From positions 16,786,501 through 16,850,500 of the forward strand of contig CM076959.1 in assembly GCA_039566865.1 (NCBI GenBank): a stretch of DNA of 64,000 nucleotides, written 5' to 3'. Made by a program: the position numbers and the translations under genes. Source of the DNA: Aurelia coerulea (Eukaryota > Cnidaria > Scyphozoa > Semaeostomeae > Ulmaridae). Within the stretch, counting starts at the first letter, position 1. Each line of letters starts with the position of its first letter. This document shows positions 10,201 through 25,200 of this stretch, in pieces. The notes under the pieces were generated by a model. It worked only from the letters and a program-made list of their open reading frames with translations. It searched no databases and was not told the DNA's origin.

Positions 10201-13200
10201 TTTTCTAGATAACAATTATGATAGATTCAGGTTCTGCCGTATTTTTGACAGCAACATAAAATTCAGATTCTGTTCAAAAAATTTCCTGCAGCCTAAAAGT
10301 CTGCCAAAAATGTCATGGGAACGGCGTTCCCGCCCTGTTCCCACACTTTGTTAGCCTCTAGTCATTAGCCCTAAAAAGTGGATTGGACTTAGTATGGTAC
10401 CACGTGTTGGAAGGCATACATACCGAGCCCTTTTTGCATAATTTTTGGTTCTGAATAAAATGTGACCTTGAGAAACCTGGTGTGTACATGTCCACCCCAG
10501 GTAAAGTCCTTGACAGCAGGACTACAGCTTGCTATAATTACGACAGGGTGCTTCTTTCAACCATTTCAGTTTATAGTATTTTCGATGGAATAGCCTATTG
10601 TGCATTCCAACAAAGTGTGGTCTTCAGATCTTTAAAAACTTTTATTTAAGATTGATTACATATTGAGCAAACAAAATGAAAACCATTTAAAAAGGTTTTT
10701 ATCAGCTTTTGAAAATTGTATGATTTACTTTTACATCAATAATAATCATTTATTATATTTGTAAATTGGTCTCTCTCTCTCTTACAGAAAAGGAGAAAGC
10801 ACAGTCTTCAAAGCACATACTGCAACGGTTCGAAGTGTGGACTTTTCGAAAGATGGATTATCGCTTCTAACTTCTTCAGATGACAAAACCATCAAGGTTT
10901 TTGAAAAATATTCATAAATTTGTGCCTCATTCAGTTCTTTACAAAAACAACCAATATATCTTCAGTCACAGATACAGTTGATGATATTTTGAGCATTTAA
11001 TATCAGGTGATTCAAAGAGACAAGGCCACTGCTCCCTGAAGGCCACTGCTCCCTGGATATCAAGGCAATAATATAGACAGATATATCATTCATTATTACC
11101 TGACTGACGTTAAAAAATGAGGCAATTCAAGAATCCTGCCAATCCCATTGGTTCATCGCACATTTCCCGCGGTTTTCCCGTAGCCTTGTATAATACGATA
11201 CAAGCACGCGTTTTTGTCGCCACAGCAACTGATTTAGGCCTGTGAGATTTACAACAAACTCAAGCAACATAACTGTAACAAAATGTGTGAGACTAAATGA
11301 TATAAGTCAAAATTAGAAGCTATCAGGTAATTAATAGCCTCTAACCTATCAATAAACATGACTATAAGATCAAGCAAAGTTACTACAATATGAAATTAGT
11401 TACAAAACAAACAAACAACATCCCTTCAAGAAACCTTTAAGACAGGCCTGAAATCGCGTCCAAATTTTCCTAATATTTCGGCCTTACCTCAATGACTTGT
11501 ACATGCTTTGACACATCCCTTTGGGAGGATAAAAGTGCCATCCCCAGGAGCAAAATAAAATTAATTCAGGCAATTACGTTCTTCTATGTTTTTATGTCAT
11601 ATCGAACTTCTATGTAAGAAATGTATGATTGATTAAAATGTTTTCCAAGCAAAGCAATTGCTCATCTTACAGAATTTCCAAAATCATCATTTTACATTTT
11701 TTTGTTTCAATCAAGTCGAAAAGGGTAACTATTTTTCTTTCATTTTTTTTAGCTTTGGGCTGTACACAGACAAAAATTCCAGTTCTCGTTGACAGGCCAT
11801 ATGAATTGGGTACGTTGTGCAAGGTGGGTTTTGGTTTTATGTTATTCCTTGGTTTGAAATTTTTTCATATCATTGATAATAATTATCATTGAATTTTCAT
11901 CGTTGTATGAATCATGGTAGGAAACTATTTGATCCATATATCTATTCAAAAAGATTTTTTTAATAGATAGAAGTTAACAGATTTTTTTTTAATTAGAAGT
12001 CAATGTCAGTTTTACAGTCTTGCAAGATTTGTTCAAAGTTCCTTTCAGGCATGGTCAAAGAAACTCCTAACTAAGCCTAAACTTTGTGAGGTGGAATGGA
12101 AAATCCCTCTTGGAACAAAGCTAATCACATGCCTGAAAATTGTCATTACGCGAGAGATTTTCTGGCAAGTGGAAATCAGGCTGTAAGACAAATCCATTGA
12201 TTTTACCAAGGGCGCCTGTCTTGTAGGAAGCGAGGGGCACATCACTTTGTAGAGATCTCGTACATCTTTGGCAAGAATCCTTTCGTTTTTAAGAAAAATC
12301 CGCAAAAATCCCAATAAATCCTATTGTTTTAAAAAATGTCGTACGGCATTTCGGAAGAGTGATACACCCCTCGGTAGGAAGTGTGTTTATTCCCAGTACT
12401 GTAGAGTAATTGGTGTCCTGTGACCCAGTACAGAGAGTGTCCTAGAACCGTACCGTGACCCAGCAGTGCACAGAGTCAGTCCTCTCAAGGTCAAGATGAC
12501 GTATGAATAACTTTGTGGTTTCAAATTCCGGTGTTTATGTAACACGAGATCAACTGTTATACGATCTGGCCACAGGGAATCAGACAGCGTGATTTTTGAT
12601 TTGTCAACACTAACAGGCGTTAGAATTTAAAAATCCCTGTAAGATTAACAGGACCGGGTCATAGGACACTAATTACTACGCGTACAGTACCGGGAATAAA
12701 CACACTTCCTACAAGGTAGACGCCCTTAATTTTACCAGACACGAAATTGTAAATATTGACTCGTTGAATTTGTTTTCAGGTTTGCGTCAGATGGACGATT
12801 AATAGTGTCAGCAAGTGATGACAAAACTATCAAATTATGGGATAGAGGCAGCAAGGATTGCGTTCACACTTTTCATGAATATGGAGGGTAAGCAGAGATA
12901 AGTTATATACCGAGTGCACACAAGGAATTTCATACCGGGTGAGTCAGAAAAAAGAATCCCCGTTCGGAAGGTCACGGCTCCTTGGATATCAAGACAATGA
13001 TATCGGCAAATATATAGTTTAATGGCAGAAACATTCAAATCTATTATAAAATTTACCTGACTGAAATCGGCCACTCCATTCTGAAATTATGAGGGATTTT
13101 CTCGAGAACGCTCTTCAAAAAACCTTTAAACGTGCCCAAAATCATGAACAGATTTCCCTAACATTTCTGCCTTACAATGGCCTTCAGAAATGACTTGTGG

Positions 13201-16200
13201 ACGCTTTAGCACCTGCTATTCTCTTGGGAGGATGAACAATTCCTCCCCCTGGTATCGATGACCTATTCAGAGGGATTCCATTCTCCCAGGAGGACACCTA
13301 ATTGAACATATTGGCAATAAAACAACGCAGTTTTCAATATTATTGCTTTGATATTCATGGAGCAGTGGCCTTCCAAGCGGGGATTCTTTTTTCTGACTCA
13401 CCCGGTATACCGAGTGGACCAAAAAGAATTTCATATTTTTGAAAATTTGTTATGTAGAGAATACTGGAGGTATTGGAATGAATCAAACTTTGGTTGATAG
13501 CCGAAAGGACAATTTTGTGTGCGATTTTTCTGTTAGTTAACCTGTGGGGAAACAAGTTAAACCTTGCAAAAGAACACACAAAGCAAAGTCAACCAGATTT
13601 AAGCCAGTAAACCTTGTAAAGTTTTGCTTTTTATTCTTGTGCAGGCTTTACAAGCTCATCAGGTTAATTTTGTTTTGTGTTCTTTTGCAGGGCTTAACTT
13701 GTTTTCCCCACAAGTCACAAGTTAACTAATGTTGCGTTTGAGTGTTCATAACGACGAGTTCGTCTTTTCGAGCAATAAACCTATTTGCTATTCTGAAAAG
13801 AATCAGAATCGCAAGATATTTTGCTTCATTTTGTTGGCTGTCACTTTAAATAGGCTATGATTTATACCGGGTGAGTCAAAAGAAGTTAACAAGTTTGGCG
13901 GGCTGTGGAACGAAAAGTACGCGGTTGATATTCAAATTTATTTGGTAATCTATCAGTCAAGGCAAGCTTAGATGTGGGCAATTTTGTTTGGTAGAATTAC
14001 TCATCATTTAGACCCAACAAGGGCAGATTTTGTAATACAATAACATGAGTTGCTTTTGTTGACACCTCAATTCAAAGCGATTAGCGATTGCAGACAAAGG
14101 AAATTCTCTCAACCAGCAATTCAAAACAAACAAAGCCGCAAAAGTTTCTTTGAAACCCAGATAGCTAGCTCGCTCGTTGTGCATTCCAGAAACTGTTTTT
14201 AAGGGCAAACATGAGCGTAGATCGAAAGAAGAAGGATACATCTACACATCTGCCGCGGGCATTTTATTTGTTTGGCTCAAAAGCTGTTTAGGAGGCGATT
14301 CAATTCTCTTATTTTTTTTTGGTGTTATCAAAACATTTACTGCTCAGCTTCTGGACCAAAGAAATAAAATGGCCGCGGCAGATGTGTAGATATATTCTTC
14401 TTCTTTCGATCTATGCTCATGTTTGCCCTTAAAAATAATTTCTGGAATGCACAGCGAGCGAGCTAGCTACCTGGGTTTCAGAGAAAACTTTGCGGCTTTG
14501 TTTTTTTTGAATTACCGGTTGATAGAATTTCCTTTGTCTGTGATCGCTAATCGCTTTGAATTGAGGTGTCAACAAAAGCAACTCGTGCTATTGTATTACA
14601 AAATCTGCCCTTGTTTTTAGACCCAGAAATGGGCCAAATGTGTATTGGAACGAAAATTCCACTATTAATTCTGGTCCATGATTTTACCTACCATCGACAT
14701 TTAAATTCTATTACTGAGACAGACAATTGTATTTAATTCAAATTTCAACGGTATTTCATGGACCAGAATCGAGCGTGGAATTCTCGTTCCCATACAAACC
14801 CCTTACTAGCATTTTCCTAATTTTTCAATCCAAAAAATGAGTGATTTTACCAAACAAGATGTGTACATCTAATAAGGTAGCCTTTAACTGACTTTTTATC
14901 ATGCGAAAAAATCAAAGAGTCTGGGCTTTAGCTCCTTTCTTTTGTCCAAGCTTCGTTCTCTAAACAAATCACCTGCGTGACAGAGTTAAATCCCTTTAAC
15001 ATTTTTGTTTTGAATATTAGCCGTGTTCTTTTTATTCCACAGCCCATCAAGCATGTTAACTCCTTTTGACTCTTCCTGTCGAAATTAGAGGATATATCAA
15101 GACCGAATGTACAGGGTGTCCCAAAAAAAATTGTGCCCCGTTTATCTGAAGATTGTGACAAAACGACAGAAGATTCTCGCCAAATTTTTGCATGATGGTG
15201 TTCATCAGATGTTAAATTAAAGTTTGCCACCATCCCCGTAAAAATCCGTTGAAAAATAATGAAGCTACAACCTTCAGAAGACCAAATTTGCCTGACGATT
15301 GAAACCAGCAGTCGGCCATTTTGCCTTACTATTTTGCAGTGATAAGTATCTTCACCTGAGGTAAGAAACAATTTCTGTGAGGTCAGAAATGGTGGAACTC
15401 TCCGAGGATTATCGGAATTTTCACGAGAGCTATGACATTGGAGGCAGCTGTTTCATCTTCATTCCATAAAGCTATTCATTGCTGCCAAATAGTAAGACAA
15501 AATGGCCGACCGCTGGTTTCAGTGATCGGGCAAATTTGGTCTCCTGAAGGTCATAGCCCCATCATTTGTCAACGGATTTTTATCGGGATTGTTGCACAAT
15601 TTAATTGTACATCGGAAGAGCACCATCATGCAAAAGTTTGGCAAGAATCTTTTGCCGTTTTGTCGCAATCTTCAGACAAACGGAGCACAATTTTTTGGGA
15701 CACCCTGTAGATCATTTAAAATGCTGATACTTCTCATAAGAACTCAATATTTCTAACGATATAATATATTTTAAAGGTTTGTTAATCATGTTGAATTTCA
15801 TCCTGGTGGGACATGCATTGCAACTGGTGGAACTGATAATACTGTTAAGGTATCTCAATCAACTTTGAATTCGCTGTGCAGCTTAAATATTTGAAAACTT
15901 GATCCAGAAGTTCGGGACCTTTTCTACTCATCCGGTATGTTTAAATCTTGCATATTAAAGTCCGTCTCCAATAAGATATCACCTGAGATTTCCGATAACT
16001 TAAAAATCATTTATAAAACACTTCACACTGCTTTGTTGTTATTTGTGGGCAGTTGCAGGTGATACCTAACTTGAGACAGACTATAGTTGATTTAAGCATA
16101 GATAGTGTACGATTGAAGCAGAGTCAATTAGCATAGGTTCCAAATCTTAAAAAAAGGCTGGTGTAAAATTGAGTGACATATTTCTTTGAACTGAATGACT

Positions 16201-19200
16201 TCAAAGAAACTTTAGCTAATTCTCTATAATTCTACCTTTGGATTTTTCTGAAATTTTCAATATTTTCAGAATTAGAGTTTTTTCTTCTTTTTCAAGAATT
16301 CAAGAAAAATTTTCAAAAAAACTTAAAACCATCGTAATTTCTAATCTGTTTGACGTAGCATGAAATAATTTCGAAGAAAACCATAGTTTATGAATGCCTA
16401 CAATATGGTATAAAAAAAATCTCTCACTCATCTGGTTTATGAGTTAGAGATTTGATGACGTCACATCCTCAAATGAGTTGAAATGTAAGATACGCGGTAA
16501 TTTCCAAAACTATTCAAAATTTCTGAAAAGTCCAATGGTAGAATTGTAGATAAGTATCTGAAGTTTCTTTCAAGCTATTCAATCAGAAGAAATAGGTCAT
16601 TGAATTTTACACCCACCTTTTTACGCCAAGATAAAGATGTGGAACCTATGCTGTTGATTTATCATAGATCGTGTACGATTGAAGCAGAGTCAATTAAGAC
16701 TCTGATCGAAGAAGATGAAACAACAAAAGAAAACAGGCGTCAAATTGATCTTAATATATCATAGATTTATACTTCGCAAAACGTCCAGTGTGTGTTGTCT
16801 CTTCAGTGAAGGTTTTGAATCTTTTCATCTTAGGTTTGGGACGTCCGAATGAATAAACTTTTGCAGCATTACCAAGGTAGGATCTCATATTTTTTGGAAT
16901 CTAACTTTATAGCCGCTAGGATAGAGCTGACAATTAACAATGACACGGGGATGGCTCAGTGGTAGCATACTTGACTACCAATCTGAAGGTTTGTGGTTTA
17001 AGTCCTCTCCCTGCCGAACCCGTGCGAGGAGAGTCGCCAACTCTCTGTAATTCCAAGCTAAAGAAATCACGAGGTGTGGTCACATCGATAGGAAGAACCA
17101 GGACGCTGCTTCGATTAGCTCAGCTTTTCAGCGTTCTAAAACTACCTTCGAATGCTAGGTGGAAATGTATACAAAAGAATACAATGACACAAATTGGCAA
17201 TTGACATTGCAGGATGGCACAGAGGAAACGATGGTTCCAAATCTCAATTTGTAAACACTTTGATTCTGGAAATTGTTGACTGTATTAGAATCACAGCTTA
17301 TCTCAAATTAGATATCAGATGACATTTGCGATTACGCAAAATTACTGACGCAAAACTGTTCAATTGTTTTCTTTCGCGACTATTTTCACCTGACATCTAA
17401 TTTGATGAGACGGACTTTGGTCTTTGATCTCAGCTTATCTGATGTCAAAGTTGCTGTTGACTTTGATCTTATTATTTTTATAAGAAAACATTTTTTATAT
17501 TTTAGTTCATGGCAATGCAGTCAACAGTTTATCATTCCATCCTTCTGGAAATTATTTGGTTACAGGGTCTAATGATACAACATTGAAGGTATATTTCAAA
17601 GTAATAAGTTTTTTAGTGCGGTCGACAGTCTATCATTCCATTCTTCTGGAAATTATTTGGTTAGAGCGTCGGTCTAATGACACAACATTAAAGGTATATT
17701 TCAAAGTAATAAATTTTTCAGTGCAGTCAACAGTCTATCATTCCATCCTTCTGGAAATTATTTGGTTAGAGAGTCTAATGACACAACATTAAAGGTATAT
17801 TTCAAAGTAATAAATTTTTCAGTGCAGTCGACAGTCTATCATTCCATCCTTCTGGAAATTATTTGGTTACAGGGTCTAATGATACAACATTAAAGGTATA
17901 TTTAAAAGTAATACTTTTTTCAGTGCAGTGAACAGTCTATCATTCCATCCTTCTGGAAATTATTTGGTTACAGGGTCTAATGATACAACATTAAAGGTAT
18001 ATTTCAAAGTAATAAATTTTTCAGTGCAGTCAACAGTCTATCATTCCATCCTTCTGGAAATTATTTGGTTAGACAGTCTAATGACACAACATCAAAGGTA
18101 TATTTGAAAGTAATAAATTTTTCAGTGCAGTTGACAGTTTGTCATTCCATTCTTCTGGAAATTATTTGGTTACAGGGTCTAATGACACAACATTAAAGGT
18201 ATATTTCAAAGTAATGCTTTTTTCAGTGCAGTGAACAGTCTATCATTCCATTCTTCTGGAAATTATTTGGTTACAGGGTCTAATGATACAACATTAAAGG
18301 TATATTTAAAAGTAATACATTTTTCGGTCAGAGTAATAAATTGTCATTTAGCATAGCAGGAGCTGAATGATGATGCTTGAAAAGCAACCAAAACCGAATT
18401 GGCTTCGAGTGTTAGCGGTCCTCTTTGTGTAACTGCGTTTAAAGACCAAATTGATTCCAGAGTCAGTCTCAAACTATACGTCGGATGAGATTCGCGACAA
18501 CGCAAAATTACCAATACAGAATATTTCAATTGTTGTTATTCTTGGGTATTTTGGTATGACATGTTATCTGAGACAACTGTAAAGACTTTTGATTGGGTAA
18601 AATTTCGGAAAAGTCTTCGAGCGTTTTGCTTCTAGGAATTTAGCTGTTCCCGAAAGGTCTGCCGTAAAATTGAAAATTTGCAATTTTAAGAGCACATAAG
18701 TATTCTTTTTCAAAAGTGGAAATTTGTATTTGAAAATTTCTTTTTTGTAATAGTAGTAAGGTGTAGCATTGTGTAGCTTTTAATTAATTTCCCCTTGAAT
18801 GGCCGTAGGGTAGATATGCATTTCGCTCCCTGTGGCATATTCTCTGTAGTATTATCTATTATAGCGTAGTTTGTAATTTTAATTAGTAACATTTTTGTAA
18901 TTTTTTTAAAACAGATATTAAAAATATGGAATCTATTTTCTGAGTAACTCAGTTAAAAATTTAGAGCTTATTAAAAACTGTTTTGTCGTCTTTTCCAGGA
19001 ACATAGATGTCAGGCGTACTATTAAGTTATTTCCATGTTTCAACACAATTTTTTAAAACCCTTTGTTAGAATCAGTCAGCCCTTTAGAACGAGTTCATTC
19101 CTGTTTTGTATTGCCTGTAAATCGTTTCCTTCACATGTATGCTTGGTAACTTTATGTTATATGTATTTTTCAGATTCTCGACTTAATGGAAGGCAGACTA

Positions 19201-22200
19201 TTTTACACTTTACATGGTCATCAGGTACATATAAAATTTCAGTTGATTTTCTTCATATCATCACCGGCAGTAATGCACCATTGATGAGGCTTATATTATG
19301 GTCAAAATCTTATTCTTACCCATTGTGTTGTTTATTTTACACAGCATAGGTTCCAAATCTTTAAAAAGGCTGAAGTAGAATTGAGTGACCTATTTCTTTG
19401 AACTGAATGACTTCAAAGAAACTTTAGCTAATTCTCTATAATTCTACCGTTTGGAATCTTCAATATTTTCAGAATTAGAGTGCTTTTCTTCTTTTTCAAG
19501 AATTCAAGAAAAATTTTCAAAAAAACTTAAAAACATCGTAATTTCTAAACAGTTTGACGTAACATGAAATAATTTCGAAAGAAACCATAGTTCATAAATG
19601 CCTACAATATGTTGTCAAGCAAACGTCTGTCACTCATCTGGTTTATGATTTAGAAATTTGATGATGTCACATCCTCAAATTAGTTGAAACGTAAGATACG
19701 CTGTAATTTCGAAAAATATTCAAAATTTCTTGAAAGTCCAACGGTAGAATTATAGATAAGTATCTAAAGTTTCTTTCAAGCCATTCAATCAGAACAAATA
19801 GGTCATTGAATTTTACACCCACCTTTTTACGCTGAGTTAAAGATTTGGAACCTATGCTAATTTACACGGGATTGCGAGAAAAGCCTCATAATGTTGATAT
19901 TCCTGCGTTCTTCTCTGGTCACAACAACGATTATATTTATCCGAAATTCTGACTCCAATACCATCAACCTAAGAAATGCCTAAACTGACTTGCAAGTACC
20001 ATTCATAAAAACTAGTAATGGGCAGAAGGCGTTTGCATTTCGAGGAGTGAAAACCTGGAATCAACTTAGCCGTGAGGCCAAACAAACTCCCTTTTTATCT
20101 TCGTTTAAGAACAAGATAAATTGTTAATTGTAAATTGATTGTAATTAGTTATAAATAAATTATTTATGATTGTAACTAATTCCTTTTCTAGTTATTAGTT
20201 TTGGTAGATTTTTTAATTTGTAAAGTTTTTGGCATGGCCCCCTGAAAATCAGTCATACTGACTGATGGTGCTACCGTGCATAAATAATTTTGAAATGAAA
20301 AAAAAATTGAATGCCACTATTATTCAACGTAAAGTTCAACCATGTGTTTCATTCCAAACTCCCCCCGTATCATTTCAAACGATATTTGTTTTGTATTGTA
20401 GAGTGCAGCAACAACTGTCACATTTTCAAGGAATGGGGAATTTTTCGCCTCAGGAAGTGCAGATGAACAGGTATGCCTGCAGAATTATTTTTGTGCAAGT
20501 TTGTGTTGTAAAGATTGAAACTGTTGAAATCTGATAGACAAATCCTTTTTTCAATGATTTAGTATCAGGTCTTGAAAAAATTGCCGACAGACGATTACGC
20601 GGCAGAAAACGTGATACCAAGATGCATTGCGCGCTTTAATCGAATTCCTGTGGAATCGTTAAAGATTCTCAACAGATGATTACGCTAAAGATGGTAGCGA
20701 GGAACTTTTTACTAAGATGCATTTCGTTCCAATTACGAATCTTTAATGATTCAATAAGGATTCGATCATAGAACGCAATGCATCTAGGCAAATATTTCCT
20801 CTCCTTCTTTAGCGTAAACGTCTATTGTTTTTGTGCAACTGCGTAGTTCTAATGATTAACACTTTTTTGTGATTACAACTGTTTTCTTTTAGGTTATGGT
20901 TTGGAAAACTAACTTTGACTCTGTGGATTACAGTGAAGGTAAGTTTTCATTTCATCCACAGTTCTGTTTCTCCTGTTGACGTAAAGCGCCTTACGAAAAT
21001 AAATGTACCATTTTTTTATATTCATATAAAATATTACCATTGCAGTAGAGATGGCGTAAGAGAGACTAAGGCTCTGATTCTCTGAAATCTTGAAATGATC
21101 CTGATAAAGGAAATGAAACCTGAAAAAAAATCGAACATTAATAAGATTGCTGACAATAAATTTGTAACTGGTAGCTCCAAAAGTTGACCTTGTTAAAAAT
21201 GGTGTACTATTTAGGAGGCCAACTTGATGATAAGCAAAAGTTATTATGTAGTAGGTTTTGCTCGGGAGTACCGACACCGATCTATGTGTCCCCTTTCTAT
21301 GAACAGCGTGTGGCCAGAAAATGTTTTTCTTTTAGAGGAGTGAAATTATGGAATGGCCTCGACTCAAAATCAAAATTAATGAAAACCTTCAAACAATTTA
21401 AATCATGTTTTAAACAATCTAGAACATGAATGAACCCTTTTTTATTCCTGCAAATCCTTTTACTGCTTTAAACTACTTTACTTTGTTATTCTACATATTG
21501 TGCATTTAGATTGTTAATTATAGGGTTTTATCTTTTTCATTGTGCAGGGCAGTTTGGAAAACAATCTTTGTATTTAATTGATGACTTTGTCACGTTTAAA
21601 TAGATAAAATTGAAATGAAATGAGGTAAAATATGTCTTGCTCCAGGATTTTTGAAGTATGCCAAGAAATTTGTGTTCAGAGATACTTTTATCAAAACGTA
21701 TGATGCTGTATTAGCGCCATTGCTGATGATAGAATTGATAGGCTACACTTTCCTAAAGAACTTTATATGTAACTTTATGGCTAGATTCAAGAAATACTCT
21801 GTTGTACATGTAACTTTATGGCTAGATTCAAGAAATACTCTGTTGTAACTGAGCTTGATTTTCAACCTTCCGTCCACAGTTTTAAAAGCACACAGAAAAA
21901 GAGTTGCGTCACCAATTTCGTCACATAACCATGATCCACCACCAACGACGCCACCCAGGACACCAACCAGAACAAAAGAGGTGAGGCTATGTAATGCATT
22001 GCGTCATTGAAGTCCCTGAGGTTGGGGCCTGATCCCGGGGGGTCTACCTTGGAGAAAAATAACGGGGATGTGCCTGCCAAAAGAAAATTTTATGACCCTG
22101 TCCTGGAATAAATGTTTCAAAACATATTACCTGTCCTGGACAATACAAGTGTCTTTTGCGAGTTACCTTAATTTTGCATGTCAACTCTGACCTGTCCTGG

Positions 22201-25200
22201 GAAAAAAGCTTTAATGAACATACCTGTGCCGGAATAAATACGCAAAAGGTATAGCCCTGTCCTGGAATGTTCTTCCGGAAATGGGGCCCTATTGGCAGGC
22301 ACATCCCCGAATGCTCAATGTATTAAGTAGACCCCCCGGGGGCCTGATAGACCTGATTGGTTAAACAAGGACAGATTTTGTAACACGATAGCATGAGATG
22401 TTTTATTGACACCTGAATTGAAAGCGATTTGTGACTGCAGAAGTTCTCTCAACCATAAATTCAAAACAAACAAAGCCGCAAAAGTTTCTCTGAAACCCAA
22501 GTAGCCAGAGCGCTTGTTGTGCATTCCAGAAAAAGTTTTCAATAGCAAACATGAGCATATATCGAAAGAAGAAAGGTATATCTACACATAAGCCTCGGGC
22601 ATTTTATTTCCCTGGTTCAGAAGCCGAGCAGTAAGTGTTTTCATTACACCCAAAAAATAAGAGAATTTAATTGCCTCCCAATCGGCTTCTGAGCCAAACA
22701 AATTAAATGGCGCCCGTGGCAGATGTGTAGATACATCCTTCTTCTTTTGATCAATGCTCATGTTTACCCTTAAAAACAATTTCTGGAATGCACAACGAAC
22801 GAGCTAGCTACCTGGGTTCCAGAAAAATCTTAGTATTGTTCTACTCATCGTCGTACACAGCTCAAAATTTTTAGAGGAGCAATGATGGAAGGTTTCTTCC
22901 AAATCCCTGTGAATGAAAGCCCTGTAATTCTGAAAATATTCAAGATTTCTGAAAAATCGAACGGTAGAATTATAGCTTGGTAGCTAAAGTTTCTTTAAAG
23001 CCATTTAATTTGAAGGAATGGGTCATAGGATTTTGCAGTGGATTCGCAGCCTATGCTGTCTACCACATTTTAAGTTTGAGTACACAGTTTAAATCTTTAA
23101 AAAGGTGGGTGTAAAATTCTATCATGTTTTTCTTTAAACTGAATGGCTTGAAAGGAACTTGTGGTACTTCGCTGTAAATCTGCCGCGGAATTTTTTTGAT
23201 ATCTTGATTTTTTCAAAATGGCGGCAATTTAATGATTTTTGAAAAAATTGATGGAAAATTTGAAAAAATTTAAATCATCGTAAATCTTGTACTAATAGAG
23301 GAAACATTATATAACCTTCAAGATAACCATAGTTTATGAAGGCCTACAATATGGTGGCTAGTAGAAATCTGTAGCTTTTCTGGTTTAGGATTTAGACATT
23401 TGATGACGTCATAGCCTCAAATTTAATAAATGCCGCCATTTTGAAACTAATCAAGCTATCAATAAACTTCCACGGCAGATTTACAGCAAAAAGCCCAAAG
23501 TCCCTTCCAAGCCATTTAATGCAAAGAAGATTGTGATAGAATTTTACACTGACCTCGTTAAAGATTTGAGCCCTATGTTAGTCTGCTTATTGAGAGCTGT
23601 GAAAAAATTACCTTTTAGATTAGTCATTGCCAAGTCAATGTTGCATTTTGTAGTCAAGCTTTACCTACGAATAAATTTGTTCTCTCCTCTAGATTCATGC
23701 AGTAGACGAACCAAGAGACTTGAATTCTTTTGACCCAAGCGTGATGGAAGTTGGCCCAGCGCTATTTTCAATTCCTCAAGTACGACTTCTTAATGTTATC
23801 TTTATTTTTGCATTTGGTTAACACCTGATCATTTGCTGTTACCAGTTTCAAACGAAAGTTCTATCAAATGATTCTCACTGAATGAGTGGATAGCACGTGC
23901 TAAAATGTGTTGAAGTCATTTCCGTACGGCAGAAATATTAGGAAAAGTTGGTCGTGATTTTTTTGTTTCTTTTTTATTCATATTGAATTTTACAATAAAC
24001 ATTACATTCTACTAGACCTTCCTAATTACTATACATCACTATAGGGACAATGCCAAGGGGAGCGAAAGACAATGACTACCCCATGGCCAATAAAAAGACA
24101 TGCAATGTTAAACTACATACAACTAAGTACACTACGAACAATTAAAACCTAATTGCTAGTTGCTTGACTGATAGATTTCATATCTTCAACAGCCTGATGG
24201 GAGAGATTACTCAAAACTGATTGGAATGAAGCGACGAGAGCCTGATGTTGGGCAGCCACAAACAACGTTACTAGAAAGGAGAGATATTCCTCCACAATTG
24301 GCAACTACGTTAGAGCACATCGTTGGTCAGCTGGATGTCATCACTCAGGTATCTTATTTTACACCATAGAACTTTCGTCCGTGATGTTAGTCATAGGTAA
24401 ATGGTACGGTGGCCCACAAGTATCACTACACATTTGCAAAAACTCACTACACATTAACAAAACTCACTACACATTTCAGAATCTCACTACACATTACTGT
24501 TATTTAACTCAAGTACCTTTCGTCTAATGTCATACAGGAAACAACTGAAAATAAAGTAACAAAATATCACGAATACTTTCGTTCAGCCATTTCGGTATAA
24601 AAGCCTTCATCAGTAACGAACTTTTGAAATCAAATTGAACAGTTCCCCCCCCCCCCCAATATTTTGTGCAGGTTCAGGCGGGAAAATGTTGCCTCTGCGT
24701 ATGACAGTCCGATCCATTGACTGGCACGTGGTACCTTGGCCTAACCACACCCAACCACACCATTTTGGAAGGACGTTTTGTGTTGGTTGTGGTCAGCTTC
24801 TCGTGGTAGGGCACAAGTTCTTTGTTTGTAAATTTATTTTGATTCGATTAACTACTATAGCTAACAATATATACACATATATACATATATACAAAGTTAA
24901 CTAATCAAAATCGAATATAACTACAGGAAGTAAATTAAATTTGTTTTTGTTTTATAAATCATAAAATTAAATTGCACTAACAGGCACTAATTTGTAACAC
25001 TAGGCAGGCAATGACAAGCACTGCATTTACAGGAGGGTCCGTCCCATCGTTTTATCAGATTTTTAAAAGTTTTCAAGTTTTCTGCTGCTTTCAGCTCGTT
25101 TGGTAGGCCATTCCAAATCTGTGGCCCAATAGACATCAGACTGTTGGACCCGAATGTTGTTTGATTAGGCCTAACATGGGCTAAGTTATTTGGATTTCTT

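Noticed and set aside
16946..17012. A functional tRNA gene.
   Set aside because: The B-box is degenerate (GGTTTAAGTCC), the acceptor stem pairs poorly, and it is embedded in an intron like other SINE heads.
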